A stretch of DNA of 64,000 nt from Elusimicrobiales bacterium (GCA_041651175.1 JBAZJT010000015.1:1-64000); one strand, 5' to 3'; shown: positions 50,596 through 59,530, numbered from the stretch's first letter. Made by a program: numbers and translations. Notes: generated by a model not told the origin, from the sequence alone.

Positions 50596-52791
50596 ATGAG
50601 GGCGCGCATCGCCGCTGTCTGCGTTGCCCTTATGCCGGGTGTGTGCGGGGCCGGCACCGTCTATGTCTATAACAACAACGACTCCGGCGACGGCAGCCTG
50701 CGCCAGGCCATAACGGTCTCCAATGCGGCGGGCGGGTCCAACACCATATTATGGGCTTCCGCCGGGGGCGAGAGCATATTCCCCGCCAGCGATTTAAGCA
50801 GCATAAACGGCGGCACGACGCTGGATGTATCCGCCTCCACCTCTCCGGTTTCCATAGCCGGCGATTACGCGGTGCCGCTGGGCGGCGCGGTGACATTCAG
50901 AAACGACACTCTGACATCCACTTTCACCGTGTCGGCTGTGATATCCGGCGCGGGCTCGCTGACAAAAACCGGAAGCGGGGTTCTTGCCCTGTCCAATTCC
51001 AACACTTATTCCGGCGGAACCTCCGTAAACGGGGGCGTGCTGCTCATCGGCGCGGATTCGGCGCTGGGCGCGTCTTCCGGCGGGCTGGCCTTCGGCGGCG
51101 GGACGCTGCGCGTGTCGGCGGATATGTCGTCCGCGCGGAACGTCGTCCTTAACTCCGGCGGCGGAGCGTTTGACACGGATTCCTACACGTTGGGGCTTTC
51201 CGGAATAATCAGCGGTTCCGGCGCGCTCGGCAAAGAAGGCAGCGGCGTTCTGGTGCTTGGCGGAGCCAATACTTATTCCGGCGGGACTGTAATAAGCTCC
51301 GGGACTATTCAACTGGGCGCGGACAATGCGCTTGGCACGGGGGACATAGCGGTTTCCGGCGATGGGACGCTTGACCTGGCCGGTTACACGCAAAACGCGG
51401 CGGCGCTGTCCGGCGGCGGCACAGTGAAGATGAAGTTGCAGCCGGGGGTTGCAAATCTCAACATCTCCGGCAATGCCGCGCTTGGGGGCGTGCTGTCTGT
51501 TAATTTTTCGCCGCAGCTTATTTTGCAGGGGCAGACGTTCACTCCGATAACCGCGGGTTCGGTGTCGGGGACGTTTTCGTCCATAGCTTCCCCGGCGGCA
51601 GTGTCTTTCGTCCCGGTATACGATGCGGTCAGCGTTATGCTGACGGCGGATATGGTCCCGTTCGCAAACACCGCCGCCACCGCAAGCCAGCGCGCCTCCG
51701 CCGGGGTGCTGGAGGGATTCCGCGCCTCGCCTTCCGGCGATATGGCGACGGTGATAAGCAACCTCTACACTTTGAGCGCGGCGCAGTTGCAGTCCGCGCT
51801 GGAGCAGACAAGCCCGTCCCCGCTGCTGTCGCTGCGCGCGCTGGAGGCGGCGGGTTCCGATGTCCAGTCCTCCGTGCTGCGAAGGCGGGCCCTGCATCTG
51901 GCCGGAGCCGATGATTTGGGCCGCGCCGCCTATCCCGGCGCGAAAAAAGGCGCCGCACAATCCCGGTTGGGGTTTTTTGTCTCCCCCGCCGGGGTGAAAA
52001 GCGAAACCAGGAATTCGCAGGATGCCGCCGGCTATTCGCTTTACGACGGCGGCCTTCTGGCCGGGGCGGATTACCGGTTTGGCGAGCGCGCCGCGGCGGG
52101 CGTGCTGGCCGGTTATCTTGCAGGCAGCGCGGATTTTGCGTATCCCAACTCAGGCAGCGTATCCGCGCGAAGCGCGCGCTACGGCGCGTATGCCGTGGCG
52201 GCTGGCGAGCGAGCGCGCATGGCGCTGTATGCGGGCCGCGCAAACGACTCATTTTCGGTTAAGCGGGATTTGGCTTTCGGCGAGATATACCGGCAGGCGC
52301 AGTCGGATCCGCGCGGCTCGGAAACAAATCTTTATGCCATGGCTAGCTGCGATTTCCGGCATCTGGGGCATGGCACTTTCTCCCCCTCCGCGGAGCTTAA
52401 CTACGACGATATGCGCGTGGATCCGTTCACCGAAACAGGGGCGGATTCGCTGAACCTGTCTGCGGACGGGCAGCATGCCGTTTCGCTGCGCTCCATTCTG
52501 TGGCTGCGCTATTCCGACAGGCGGGAGATGGGGGCTTATGCCCTTGCCTCGCATCTGGGTGCGGGCTGGCGGCACCAGTTCCGGCAGCAGTCCGCGCTGA
52601 CGGCGCGCCTGGCGGCAGGCGGGGACGCGATGTCGGTGTCCGCGTCGTCCGGGCGGGACGGTTTGCGCGCGGAGGGCGGTGTGTCGGCAGGCTGGGGCGC
52701 GCGGACCGCCTTCAGCCTGGATTACAACGGCGATTTCAGCTCCGATGCGACCGAGCATATCGTGAACGCCGGCCTGCATTTCGCGTTCTGA
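50596..52791 (+). CDS. type V autotransporter with beta-strand repeats
   Basis: A 731-residue protein from ATG 50596. The signal peptide is RARIAAVCVALMPGVCGAG. Residues about 80-300 contain autotransporter-associated beta-strand repeats (GAGSLTKTGSGVLALSNSNTYSGGTSVNGG; then GSGALGKEGSGVLVLGG-ANTYSGGT), which form a beta-helix passenger. The C-terminal ~280 residues are an autotransporter beta-barrel (YSLYDGGLLAGADYRFGERAAAG ... ending HIVNAGLHFAF, with a terminal aromatic). An in-frame ATG at 50536 overlaps the Spy-like gene by 4 bp and may be used by coupling, but the signal peptide favours 50596. It belongs to the ECF sigma operon; the passenger is short, so adhesion is a guess. Confidence 0.86.
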   Translation: MRARIAAVCVALMPGVCGAGTVYVYNNNDSGDGSLRQAITVSNAAGGSNTILWASAGGESIFPASDLSSINGGTTLDVSASTSPVSIAGDYAVPLGGAVTFRNDTLTSTFTVSAVISGAGSLTKTGSGVLALSNSNTYSGGTSVNGGVLLIGADSALGASSGGLAFGGGTLRVSADMSSARNVVLNSGGGAFDTDSYTLGLSGIISGSGALGKEGSGVLVLGGANTYSGGTVISSGTIQLGADNALGTGDIAVSGDGTLDLAGYTQNAAALSGGGTVKMKLQPGVANLNISGNAALGGVLSVNFSPQLILQGQTFTPITAGSVSGTFSSIASPAAVSFVPVYDAVSVMLTADMVPFANTAATASQRASAGVLEGFRASPSGDMATVISNLYTLSAAQLQSALEQTSPSPLLSLRALEAAGSDVQSSVLRRRALHLAGADDLGRAAYPGAKKGAAQSRLGFFVSPAGVKSETRNSQDAAGYSLYDGGLLAGADYRFGERAAAGVLAGYLAGSADFAYPNSGSVSARSARYGAYAVAAGERARMALYAGRANDSFSVKRDLAFGEIYRQAQSDPRGSETNLYAMASCDFRHLGHGTFSPSAELNYDDMRVDPFTETGADSLNLSADGQHAVSLRSILWLRYSDRREMGAYALASHLGAGWRHQFRQQSALTARLAAGGDAMSVSASSGRDGLRAEGGVSAGWGARTAFSLDYNGDFSSDATEHIVNAGLHFAF

Positions 52792-52797
52792 AAAATA

Positions 52798-52806
52798 TGC
52801 TATAAT
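52798..52806 (+). promoter_or_regulatory. extended -10 promoter of the SAM-riboswitch operon
   Basis: TGC immediately followed by TATAAT gives an extended -10 element 7 nt after the autotransporter stop. No good -35 box is present, which is usual for extended -10 promoters. Transcription would begin around 52813, just before the aptamer. Confidence 0.65.
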
Positions 52807-52819
52807 AACTCCGTTGCAC

Positions 52820-52925
52820 TACCATCAAGAGAGGCGGAGGGACAGGCCCTGCGAAGCCTCAGCAACCTGTTTATTCAAGGTGCTAAATCCTGAAGTGATG
52901 ACTCATCACTTGAGATGATAGGGAA
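52820..52925 (+). promoter_or_regulatory. SAM-I (S-box) riboswitch aptamer
   Basis: The conserved S-box core is present: ATCAAGAGAGGCGGAGGGAC, then GGCCCTGCGAAGCC and CAGCAACC. An AAGGTGCTAAATCC element follows, then a variable hairpin (GTGATGACTCATCAC) and the closing GAGATGATAGGG. SAM binding stabilises P1 and favours the terminator that follows. It controls the homocysteine/aspartokinase operon, so high S-adenosylmethionine should switch it off. Confidence 0.94.
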
Positions 52926-52945
52926 GAAAAAGCACCCTTCCTTAC

Positions 52946-52973
52946 AAACCATCACTATGAGGATGGTTTTTTT
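52946..52973 (+). terminator. riboswitch-controlled intrinsic terminator
   Basis: Arms AAACCATC and GATGGTTT around an 8-nt loop are followed by further T residues. The 5' arm can alternatively pair with the GATG of the P1 3' strand, giving an antiterminator when SAM is absent. Confidence 0.85.
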
Positions 52974-53005
52974 ATGCCCTCCTCTCCGCAAAACATGGAG
53001 TTGTT

Positions 53006-54199
53006 ATGGCAAAGACTGTCGCAGAAATAAACGATAAAATTAAAAAAGGCGAAGCCGTAGTGCTGACCGCGGAGGAAGTCATAGACTTCGCGGACAAACA
53101 CGGCGTTGAGGAAGCCGCCCGCAAGGTGGATGTTGTAACCACGGGCACGTTCGGGCCGATGTGCTCCTCGGCGGCGTATTTCAACCTGGGGCACAGCAAG
53201 CCCAGAATCAAGCTTGGCGGCGGGACGGCCACGTTCAACAATGTGCCAGTCTATACCGGCCTTGCGGCGGTGGATGTGCTGCTGGGCGCCACCGCCATGC
53301 CGGCGGACGACCCGGCCAACGCTACCCACCCGGGAAAGTTCGCCTACGGCGGTGCGCATGTGATAGAAGAGCTTGTGGCGGGAAAAGACGTGCGCCTCAA
53401 AGCCTCCGCCTACGGCACGGACTGCTATCCGCGCCGCGGCATAGACACGGCAGTGAACCTCAAAACCATAAACGAGGCCGTGCTTTTCAACCCCCGCAAC
53501 AGCTATCAGAACTACAACGTTGCCGTGAACCTTTCCGGCAAAACCATATATACCTATATGGGAATCCTGAAGCCGGATATGGGCAATGCCAATTACTGCA
53601 GCGCGGGCCAGTTGTCGCCGCTGCTGAAAGATCCGCTGTACAAAACGATAGGAATCGGCACCAGAATATTCCTGGGCGGAGGGGTGGGCTATGTGGCCTG
53701 GCCGGGGACGCAGTTTAACCCCTCCGTCCCGCGCGGCGAAAACGGCGTGCCCAAACGCCCTGCCGGGACGCTGGCGGTCATAGGCGACCTTAAGCAGATG
53801 AACGCGCGATTCCTGAAAGGGATGAGTTTCACCGGCTATGGCGTTACGCTGGCAGTGGGCATAGGCGTGCCGATACCGGTGCTCTCGGAAGAGATTTTGC
53901 GCCATGCAATCGCGCGCGACAACGAAATATTTGCGCCCGTGGTTGACTATTCGCAAACCTATCCCAACCGCGGCCCGGAGGTCATAGCCGAGGTCAGCTA
54001 TGCGGAACTGCGCAGCGGCGAGATAACCGTTAAGGGGCGCAAAATACCGACGGCGCCGTTATCCAGCCTGCCGCGCGCGCGGGAGATTGCCGGCATTCTC
54101 AAGGACTGGATAACGCGCGGCAGCTTCCTGCTGTCGGAGCCAGTGTCGCCCCTTCCGGCTGCGGATTCTGGGATAAGCCTGAAGCCGCTTAACGGATAA
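53006..54199 (+). CDS. L-aspartate semialdehyde sulfurtransferase (DUF39, homocysteine biosynthesis)
   Basis: A 397-residue DUF39/COG1900 protein. In methanogens and other anaerobes this family makes homocysteine directly from aspartate semialdehyde and a sulfide donor, bypassing O-acylhomoserine. The conserved Cys residues are visible at C53 (GTFGPMCSSAAYFN) and C140 (AYGTDCYPRRG). The family stretch FLGGGVGYVAWPGTQFNP is also present. There are no CBS or ferredoxin domains at the C-terminus, and no NIL-ferredoxin partner gene lies nearby. SAM-I control upstream fits a methionine-branch enzyme, and the following UPF0280 and aspartokinase genes belong to the same route. Confidence 0.9.
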   Translation: MAKTVAEINDKIKKGEAVVLTAEEVIDFADKHGVEEAARKVDVVTTGTFGPMCSSAAYFNLGHSKPRIKLGGGTATFNNVPVYTGLAAVDVLLGATAMPADDPANATHPGKFAYGGAHVIEELVAGKDVRLKASAYGTDCYPRRGIDTAVNLKTINEAVLFNPRNSYQNYNVAVNLSGKTIYTYMGILKPDMGNANYCSAGQLSPLLKDPLYKTIGIGTRIFLGGGVGYVAWPGTQFNPSVPRGENGVPKRPAGTLAVIGDLKQMNARFLKGMSFTGYGVTLAVGIGVPIPVLSEEILRHAIARDNEIFAPVVDYSQTYPNRGPEVIAEVSYAELRSGEITVKGRKIPTAPLSSLPRAREIAGILKDWITRGSFLLSEPVSPLPAADSGISLKPLNG

Positions 54200-54203
54200 A
54201 CTG

Positions 54204-54932
54204 ATGAAATCGCCGCTGTTTGTGCCGCGCGCCTACCGCGACGCGCCTGCCGCAGGCAGGCGCTCGTTCACCGTATGCTGTCGCGATACAGACCTCTGGA
54301 TAGCGGCGGACCCCGTGCTGGAACCGCTGGCGCGGCGGGAAGTTCTGGCGCGGCGGGCGGAACTGGAAGCATACATCGCCCGCCGCCGGGATTTCCTTAC
54401 AGCGCTGGCGCCTCTGCCGGATGACGAGACCGCCCCCCCCATAGTCCGCGAAATGATGGCCGCCGCGCGGCTTGCCGGGGTGGGGCCGATGGCGGCGGTG
54501 GCCGGGGCCGTGGCGGAGGCTGTGGGCCGCCGGCTGCTGGAATCCGCGGACGGGGTTATCGTGGAAAACGGCGGAGACATATTCCTTAAATCGGGCCAGC
54601 CCGCTGTTTGCGAGGTTTTCGCCGGGAATTCGCCTTTTTCCGGCAGGCTGGCCTACGAGGCGGACGCCTCCGCCGGCTGCGGGCTTTGCACGTCTTCCGG
54701 CACGGTGGGGCATTCGCTGAGCTTTGGCAAGGCGGACGCCGCTACCATACTCTGCGCCGGCGCGGCAGAGGCCGACGCCTATGCGACCGCCGTCGGAAAT
54801 ATGATAAAAAACAGGGATGATATCGCAGCCGCTCTGGCGTATGTTAAAACTCAGCCCCGCATAAAAGGCTGCGCCGTGATAATCGGCGATGCCATCGGAA
54901 TCTACGGGGATTTGCGCGTGGTGAAACTATGA
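54204..54932 (+). CDS. UPF0280-family protein (homocysteine pathway partner)
   Basis: A 242-residue protein of the UPF0280/COG2122 family, structurally related to ApbE flavin transferases. Recognisable stretches are VGPMAAVAGAVAEAVG, GVIVENGGDIFL, GLCTSSGTVGHSLSFGKADA and ATAVGNMI. The family co-occurs with DUF39 in methanogens and has been implicated with it in homocysteine formation. Here it starts 4 bp after DUF39 and overlaps the aspartokinase by 4 bp, which strongly supports that link. The chemical role (sulfur relay or redox) is not established from sequence. Confidence 0.88.
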   Translation: MKSPLFVPRAYRDAPAAGRRSFTVCCRDTDLWIAADPVLEPLARREVLARRAELEAYIARRRDFLTALAPLPDDETAPPIVREMMAAARLAGVGPMAAVAGAVAEAVGRRLLESADGVIVENGGDIFLKSGQPAVCEVFAGNSPFSGRLAYEADASAGCGLCTSSGTVGHSLSFGKADAATILCAGAAEADAYATAVGNMIKNRDDIAAALAYVKTQPRIKGCAVIIGDAIGIYGDLRVVKL

Positions 54933-56311
54933 AAAATCCAGTGGTGGTCAAATTCGGCGGCTCCAACATGAAAAGCGGGCGCGACATCCGGCTGATTGTG
55001 GATGTCGTCAAACGTTACGACACTCCGCTTATCGTCGTCGTTTCCGCGCTTTACGGCCTGACCGAGAGGCTGACGGAGGTGGTGCGCTCGGTCAAAAATG
55101 ACGCGGGGCTTATCTCGCAGCTGCGGCAGTTCCTGCTTGGCACAAAGCGCGACATCGTGGCGCAGTTCATAGACGACCCGGAAAAGATGCGGATGGTGAT
55201 GGACAAGCTCTCCGCCCGCGCGGGCGAGCTGGAGCGTTATCTTAAAGGCATTCATTTTCTGGGGCAGACGCCGGATTTCGCCGGAGACCTGATACTGAGC
55301 TACGGCGAGCGGCTTTCCTCCTGCCTGCTGGAGTCCATACTGCGCGCCGAATCCGTTGACTGCGAGGAGGCCCTGCCGGAGGAGATAGGCCTTTTCACCG
55401 ACGGCGAGTTCAGAAACGCCAGCGTGGATTTCGCGGCTTCGCGTTCGCGCGTGCGGCGGCGGCTGCGCCGGGACAAAGTGTATGTGGTGCCGGGGTTCTA
55501 CGGCATCTCGCCCGACGGGAAGGTGAATCTGCTGGGGCGCGGCGGCAGCGATTATTCGGCTGCGGCCATAGCCCGCTGCGTGGACGCCAAATCCCTGGAC
55601 ATCTGGAAGGACGTAGACGGCTTCATGAGCGCCGACCCCAAAGCCGTGCCGGGCGCGCGGCCCGTGCGGCGGCTTTCGTACCGGGAGGCGTCGGAGCTGG
55701 CCTATTTCGGCGCGAAAATACTGCACCCGCGCACCATGGAGCCGCTGGCGGGGGCGGGCATACCCATACGGATATTCAATATCCACGGCAGGCCTGGGGC
55801 GGACGCCGTGTCGCTGATAGACGGGCGGATTTCCGCAAGCAAATCGGTTGTTAAAAGCGTGGCCTCAACCGAGCGGCTGGGGGTGCTGCATCTTGGCGGG
55901 CCGGGGCTGGGCACAAAGCCCGGCATTCTGGCAAAGGCCACCGCCGCGCTGGACGCCGCGGGGATAAACATAAAATCCGTAATTACCGCGCAGACGGCCA
56001 TCACCATACTGCTTTCCGACGAGGATTTGCCCCCCGCGCTCAAGGCCATAGGCCGGCTCGGCATAGCGGCGGTGGCTTCCGTTTCAGGCGACGGCGACGC
56101 GGCGCTGGTGGCGGTGGTGGGAGAAGGGATACGCGACAGGCACGGAATACTCTCGCGTGTAACAAGGGCGCTGGCCGCGCAGGGGATAAACATCAAGATG
56201 ACGGCATCAGGTCCGTCGGAGGTTGCGGCCTATCTGGTGGTCGGGCGGCGCGACCGGCGCCGCGCCGAAGCCGCCATCCACCGCGAGTTCTTCAAAGCCA
56301 GAAAGCTCTGA
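54929..56311 (+). CDS. lysC: aspartate kinase
   Basis: Phosphorylates aspartate as the first step of the aspartate family. The 460-residue monofunctional enzyme shows VVKFGGSNMKSG at the start, a central NLLGRGGSDYSAAAIA, and LSYREASELAYFGAKILHP. Two C-terminal ACT domains follow (INIKSVITAQTAITILLS and INIKMTASGPSEVAAYLVV), which predict feedback inhibition. Placed last in the SAM-riboswitch operon, it supplies aspartyl phosphate to Asd and then DUF39. Its 3' end overlaps the convergent glycosyltransferase-like gene by 20 bp. Confidence 0.95.
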   Translation: MKNPVVVKFGGSNMKSGRDIRLIVDVVKRYDTPLIVVVSALYGLTERLTEVVRSVKNDAGLISQLRQFLLGTKRDIVAQFIDDPEKMRMVMDKLSARAGELERYLKGIHFLGQTPDFAGDLILSYGERLSSCLLESILRAESVDCEEALPEEIGLFTDGEFRNASVDFAASRSRVRRRLRRDKVYVVPGFYGISPDGKVNLLGRGGSDYSAAAIARCVDAKSLDIWKDVDGFMSADPKAVPGARPVRRLSYREASELAYFGAKILHPRTMEPLAGAGIPIRIFNIHGRPGADAVSLIDGRISASKSVVKSVASTERLGVLHLGGPGLGTKPGILAKATAALDAAGINIKSVITAQTAITILLSDEDLPPALKAIGRLGIAAVASVSGDGDAALVAVVGEGIRDRHGILSRVTRALAAQGINIKMTASGPSEVAAYLVVGRRDRRRAEAAIHREFFKARKL

Positions 56312-57371
56312 CGGGACGGAACGCGAAATAAGTAATGGCCGCGGTAAAAATGAAAAACAGCGCGACCAGCCTGGCCAGGATGCTGAACTGTTCCTGCGGC
56401 GGCCTGCCGCGCAACACGACTGCCATTGCCATCCCGGAGCACATAGCGAAAGACGGCACCATTTGCTTGAACTGGTGGCTGAAGTATTTTCCCGGCACAT
56501 TGACGGCTATCACATCCGCGGCCAGCCATATCAGAAAAGGCCAGGCCTCCCGCCTGGGAATCAGAACGTAAAGTATAAGCGCGAACGATGGCAGCCACTC
56601 CAGCCACACATACCAGTCAAACAGCGGCAGGGCCGAGCGGCTGGGCATCAGAAAGCGGATCGGGCGCAGCGCGTCGCAGAGCTGTGGAACGGTGGTGCCC
56701 TGAATTAGTATCGGCAGCAGCGCCAGCGCGCATACCGCCGCCGCGGAGGCCAGCATGGCCGCCGGTTCTTTCAGCCCGCGCCGTTCCAGCAGTGGCCAGC
56801 ACATCAGCGCGGCCAGCGGCAGCGCCGCCGACTGCTTGAAGCATATCGCAACGCCCATGGACAGCCCCGCCAGCGCCGCGCTGCGCAAACCGCCGCCGGA
56901 GCCGTAGATGAAAAAAGCCAGCGCGCAGAACGGATGCAGGAAAGCCTCGGTGGTTCCGCCGTTGCCCACATCAGTGCTGCTTGTTGAGATGACCGCCACA
57001 TAGGCGGCAAGGCACCACAGCCGCTCCAGCGCAGGCATGAAGCGCCGCGTTATGCCGTAAACCGCCAGCGCGCCGCCAAGTTGCAGCGCCGCCGCAATCA
57101 GCCGGGCGAAGTACGGCGTGGGCGCGAACAGCCAGTTGGAAAGGCGGTGTATGTAGAATATCCCCGGCAGCTTGTTGTCTCCGGGAATGCCGTTGGCGTA
57201 AAGAAGGGCGCCTTCGCTCCACAGCCGCGCGCCGGTGTTCCAGAAACGCTCGTCGCCCAGAAAATAGGGGGTGGCGTAAACGCGCGCGATTAATATGGCC
57301 GCCAGCCCGGACAGCAGGCAGACGGCGGTTATATTTTCATGTCGCCGGGGATTGGACTGGTAATCCAGCAT
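56292..57371 (-). CDS. polytopic membrane protein, GT39/ArnT-like
   Basis: A 359-residue protein with about nine hydrophobic segments. The first periplasmic loop carries PYFLGDERFWNTGARLWSEG, a DE pair followed by a long loop, as in GT-C glycosyltransferases that use polyprenyl-phosphate sugars (PMT/ArnT group). It probably glycosylates lipids or exported proteins. The acceptor is unknown, and no glycan gene cluster surrounds it. An upstream ATG at 57416 is possible, but neither start has a clear ribosome-binding site; 57371 is chosen as nearer the first membrane segment. Confidence 0.65.
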   Translation of the reverse strand: MLDYQSNPRRHENITAVCLLSGLAAILIARVYATPYFLGDERFWNTGARLWSEGALLYANGIPGDNKLPGIFYIHRLSNWLFAPTPYFARLIAAALQLGGALAVYGITRRFMPALERLWCLAAYVAVISTSSTDVGNGGTTEAFLHPFCALAFFIYGSGGGLRSAALAGLSMGVAICFKQSAALPLAALMCWPLLERRGLKEPAAMLASAAAVCALALLPILIQGTTVPQLCDALRPIRFLMPSRSALPLFDWYVWLEWLPSFALILYVLIPRREAWPFLIWLAADVIAVNVPGKYFSHQFKQMVPSFAMCSGMAMAVVLRGRPPQEQFSILARLVALFFIFTAAITYFAFRPVRAFWL

Positions 57372-57435
57372 CAGAGATATTTTAACTAAAATCGCGGCAG
57401 CATTCGCGTCTGCCATGTTGTGTATGACAAAATAT

Positions 57436-57444
57436 TGCTATAAT
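57436..57444 (+). promoter_or_regulatory. extended -10 promoter of the yggS operon
   Basis: TGC followed by TATAAT, about 10 nt before the yggS ATG; a weak TTGTGT lies upstream at 15-bp spacing. The leader would be only a few nucleotides long. Confidence 0.55.
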
Positions 57445-57454
57445 ATGTCAAGGC

Positions 57455-58168
57455 ATGACTGACGCCGCCCTCCGCGCGCGGATAAGCGCGAAACTGGATT
57501 TGGTGTTTGGCAGAGTAGCCGCGGCGTGCGCGCGGGCGGGCCGCAGCCCCGGGGAAGTGGAGGTGATGGCGGTAACAAAATACGCCTCTCCGCTTCAGAT
57601 AGGGGCTCTTGTAGAGGACGGCAGGGTTTCGGTTCTGGGAGAAAGCCGGGTGCAGCAGGCGGAGGAGAAATGGCGTTCGCCGGAGTTGGAGGCGGCGCGG
57701 CCCCGCGTGAAACTGCACTTTATCGGGCATCTCCAGTCCAACAAGGCCGGGCGGGCGGCGATGTTCTTTGACGCGGTGGATTCCATAGACGGCATGGCGG
57801 CGGCTTCCGCGCTGGGCCGGAAAGCGGAGGAGGCGGGCAGAACCGTTTTCGCGCTTATCCAGGTCAAGCTGACGGGCAGGGAGACGCAGTCCGGCGTTGT
57901 CTTGGAGGAGGCGTCCCGCCTGGCGGGGGAGGCGTCCGCGGTGAAAGGGCTGCGCGTCCGCGGGTACATGGCGATAGCGCCGCAGGTTGCGGACCCGCAG
58001 GAACTGAGGCCATATTTCCGCCGGCTGAAGGGGTTGTTTGACGCGGATTTTCCCCAGCCGCCTTCGGGGGAAAGGAATTATCTTTCGCTGGGAATGTCGG
58101 GAGATTTTGAAGTGGCCGTGGAGGAAGGCTCGAACCTTCCGCGCGTAGGAAGCGCGATTTTTGAGTGA
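57455..58168 (+). CDS. yggS: PLP homeostasis protein, YggS/PROSC family
   Basis: A 237-residue single-domain TIM-barrel protein that binds pyridoxal 5'-phosphate and buffers its supply. K42 in MAVTKYAS is the Schiff-base lysine. Other family marks are LGESRVQQAEEKW, LHFIGHLQSNKAGRA, GLRVRGYMAIAP and LSLGMSGDFEVAVEEGSN. It is followed 21 bp later by a DUF167 gene, the same pairing found beside ylmE/yggS genes in many bacteria. Confidence 0.95.
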   Translation: MTDAALRARISAKLDLVFGRVAAACARAGRSPGEVEVMAVTKYASPLQIGALVEDGRVSVLGESRVQQAEEKWRSPELEAARPRVKLHFIGHLQSNKAGRAAMFFDAVDSIDGMAAASALGRKAEEAGRTVFALIQVKLTGRETQSGVVLEEASRLAGEASAVKGLRVRGYMAIAPQVADPQELRPYFRRLKGLFDADFPQPPSGERNYLSLGMSGDFEVAVEEGSNLPRVGSAIFE

Positions 58169-58189
58169 CTCTGCATCAAGGAGGCCGTG

Positions 58190-58453
58190 ATGATAGTCAA
58201 AGTGAGACTTATCCCCAATGCTCTTGACAATGAAGTTATCAGCCGGATAGGCAGCGTATTGCGCGTTAAGGTCGCCGCTCCCCGTCTTGATGACGAGGCG
58301 AACGTGACTTTAAGGGATTTCCTTGCGGAGTTTTTCTCGGTGACGCCGCGCTCTGTCAACATTATACGCGGCGCCAAGGGGCGCGAAAAGACGGTTGAAA
58401 TTTGCGGCAAGTCAGAAGAAGATTTGAAACGGGTTATGGAGTCCATACCATAA
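58190..58453 (+). CDS. DUF167/YggU-family protein
   Basis: An 87-residue alpha/beta protein with the DUF167 core: VKVRLIPNALDNEV, VKVAAPRLDDEAN, LRDFLAEFFSV and VNIIRGAKGREKTVEI. Function unknown. A perfect AAGGAGG lies 5 nt before ATG 58190, which decides the start over the adjacent GTG at 58187. It lies between yggS and mtnA in one operon. Confidence 0.9.
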   Translation: MIVKVRLIPNALDNEVISRIGSVLRVKVAAPRLDDEANVTLRDFLAEFFSVTPRSVNIIRGAKGREKTVEICGKSEEDLKRVMESIP

Positions 58454-58462
58454 CAAAATAAA

Positions 58463-59521
58463 GTGATAGACCGCATTCGTGTGCGCCGGGGCGCGCTGGA
58501 AATTCTGGACCAGCGCCTTCTGCCCGGTGAAATAAAATATCTTGAAGCGCGCACTCCCGCGCAAACCGCCGCCGCGATAACTGACATGGTTGTTCGCGGC
58601 GCTCCGCTTATAGGCTGCACCGGGGCATACGGCTACTGGCTGGCCTCCGGCGGGTCTGCGCCGCGCACGCGGCGTCTGCTGCTGGCGCGGCTGGAGCATG
58701 CGGCGCAGGTCCTTAAGCGCGCCCGGCCCACCGCGTCGGCGCTGGCTTATGCGGTTGACCGGATGCACCGGAAAGCCTCGGATTTTGCGGCGGCAAACCG
58801 GCTTGTTCCGCCGGCGAATCTGCATGCCGGCCTGGGCCGTCTGCTGCTGGAGGAGGCCCGCCTGATTTACCGCGAGGATGAGGATTCCAACGCGCGCATG
58901 TCGCGGTTCGGCGCAAGGCTTATACCTCCGGGAAGCGCGGTGATGACTGTTTGCAATGCGGGTTCGCTTGCCACTGCCGGCATAGGCACCGCGCTGGGCG
59001 TTATAAAAACGGCGCACAGGCAGGGCAGGATAAAACATGTCTACGCCTGCGAGACAAGGCCCTACCTCCAGGGCGCGCGGCTTACCATGTTCGAGCTGAT
59101 GCGCGAAAAAATTCCCTGCACTCTTATTACCGACAACATGGCCGCGCACATAATGAAAACATGCGGCATACGCGCTGTGATAGCCGGGGCCGACCGCATT
59201 GCCGCAAACGGCGACACCGCCAACAAAATCGGCACCTATATGCTGGCCGTGCTGGCCAAATATCACGGCATACGTTTTTACATAGCCGCGCCCGAGCCTA
59301 CTTTTGACATGAGGCTGCGCTCCGGCGCGGCTATTCCGATAGAGGAGCGTTCCGCGGACGAGGTGCTTTTCATAAACGGCAAATCAATCGCCCCGCGCGG
59401 CGCGAAAGCGCGCCATCCGGCTTTCGACGTCACACCGGCAAAACTGATTTCCGCCATAATAACGGAGCGCGGCGTGATATCCCCGGTCAATATTGGCGGC
59501 ATCGCGCGTATTTTTTGCTAG
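58463..59521 (+). CDS. mtnA: methylthioribose-1-phosphate isomerase
   Basis: Converts 5-methylthioribose-1-phosphate to the ribulose form in methionine salvage. The 352-residue protein belongs to the eIF2B-alpha-like family and shows VVRGAPLIGCTGAYG, the catalytic Cys in TVCNAGSLAT, ETRPYLQGARLT, DNMAAHIM and GADRIAANGDTANKIGTY. The start is GTG. No other methionine-salvage gene (mtnK, mtnB, mtnD) is in the window, so it may serve a shortened salvage or nucleoside route. Confidence 0.94.
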   Translation: MIDRIRVRRGALEILDQRLLPGEIKYLEARTPAQTAAAITDMVVRGAPLIGCTGAYGYWLASGGSAPRTRRLLLARLEHAAQVLKRARPTASALAYAVDRMHRKASDFAAANRLVPPANLHAGLGRLLLEEARLIYREDEDSNARMSRFGARLIPPGSAVMTVCNAGSLATAGIGTALGVIKTAHRQGRIKHVYACETRPYLQGARLTMFELMREKIPCTLITDNMAAHIMKTCGIRAVIAGADRIAANGDTANKIGTYMLAVLAKYHGIRFYIAAPEPTFDMRLRSGAAIPIEERSADEVLFINGKSIAPRGAKARHPAFDVTPAKLISAIITERGVISPVNIGGIARIFC

Positions 59522-59530
59522 AATCAGGGT

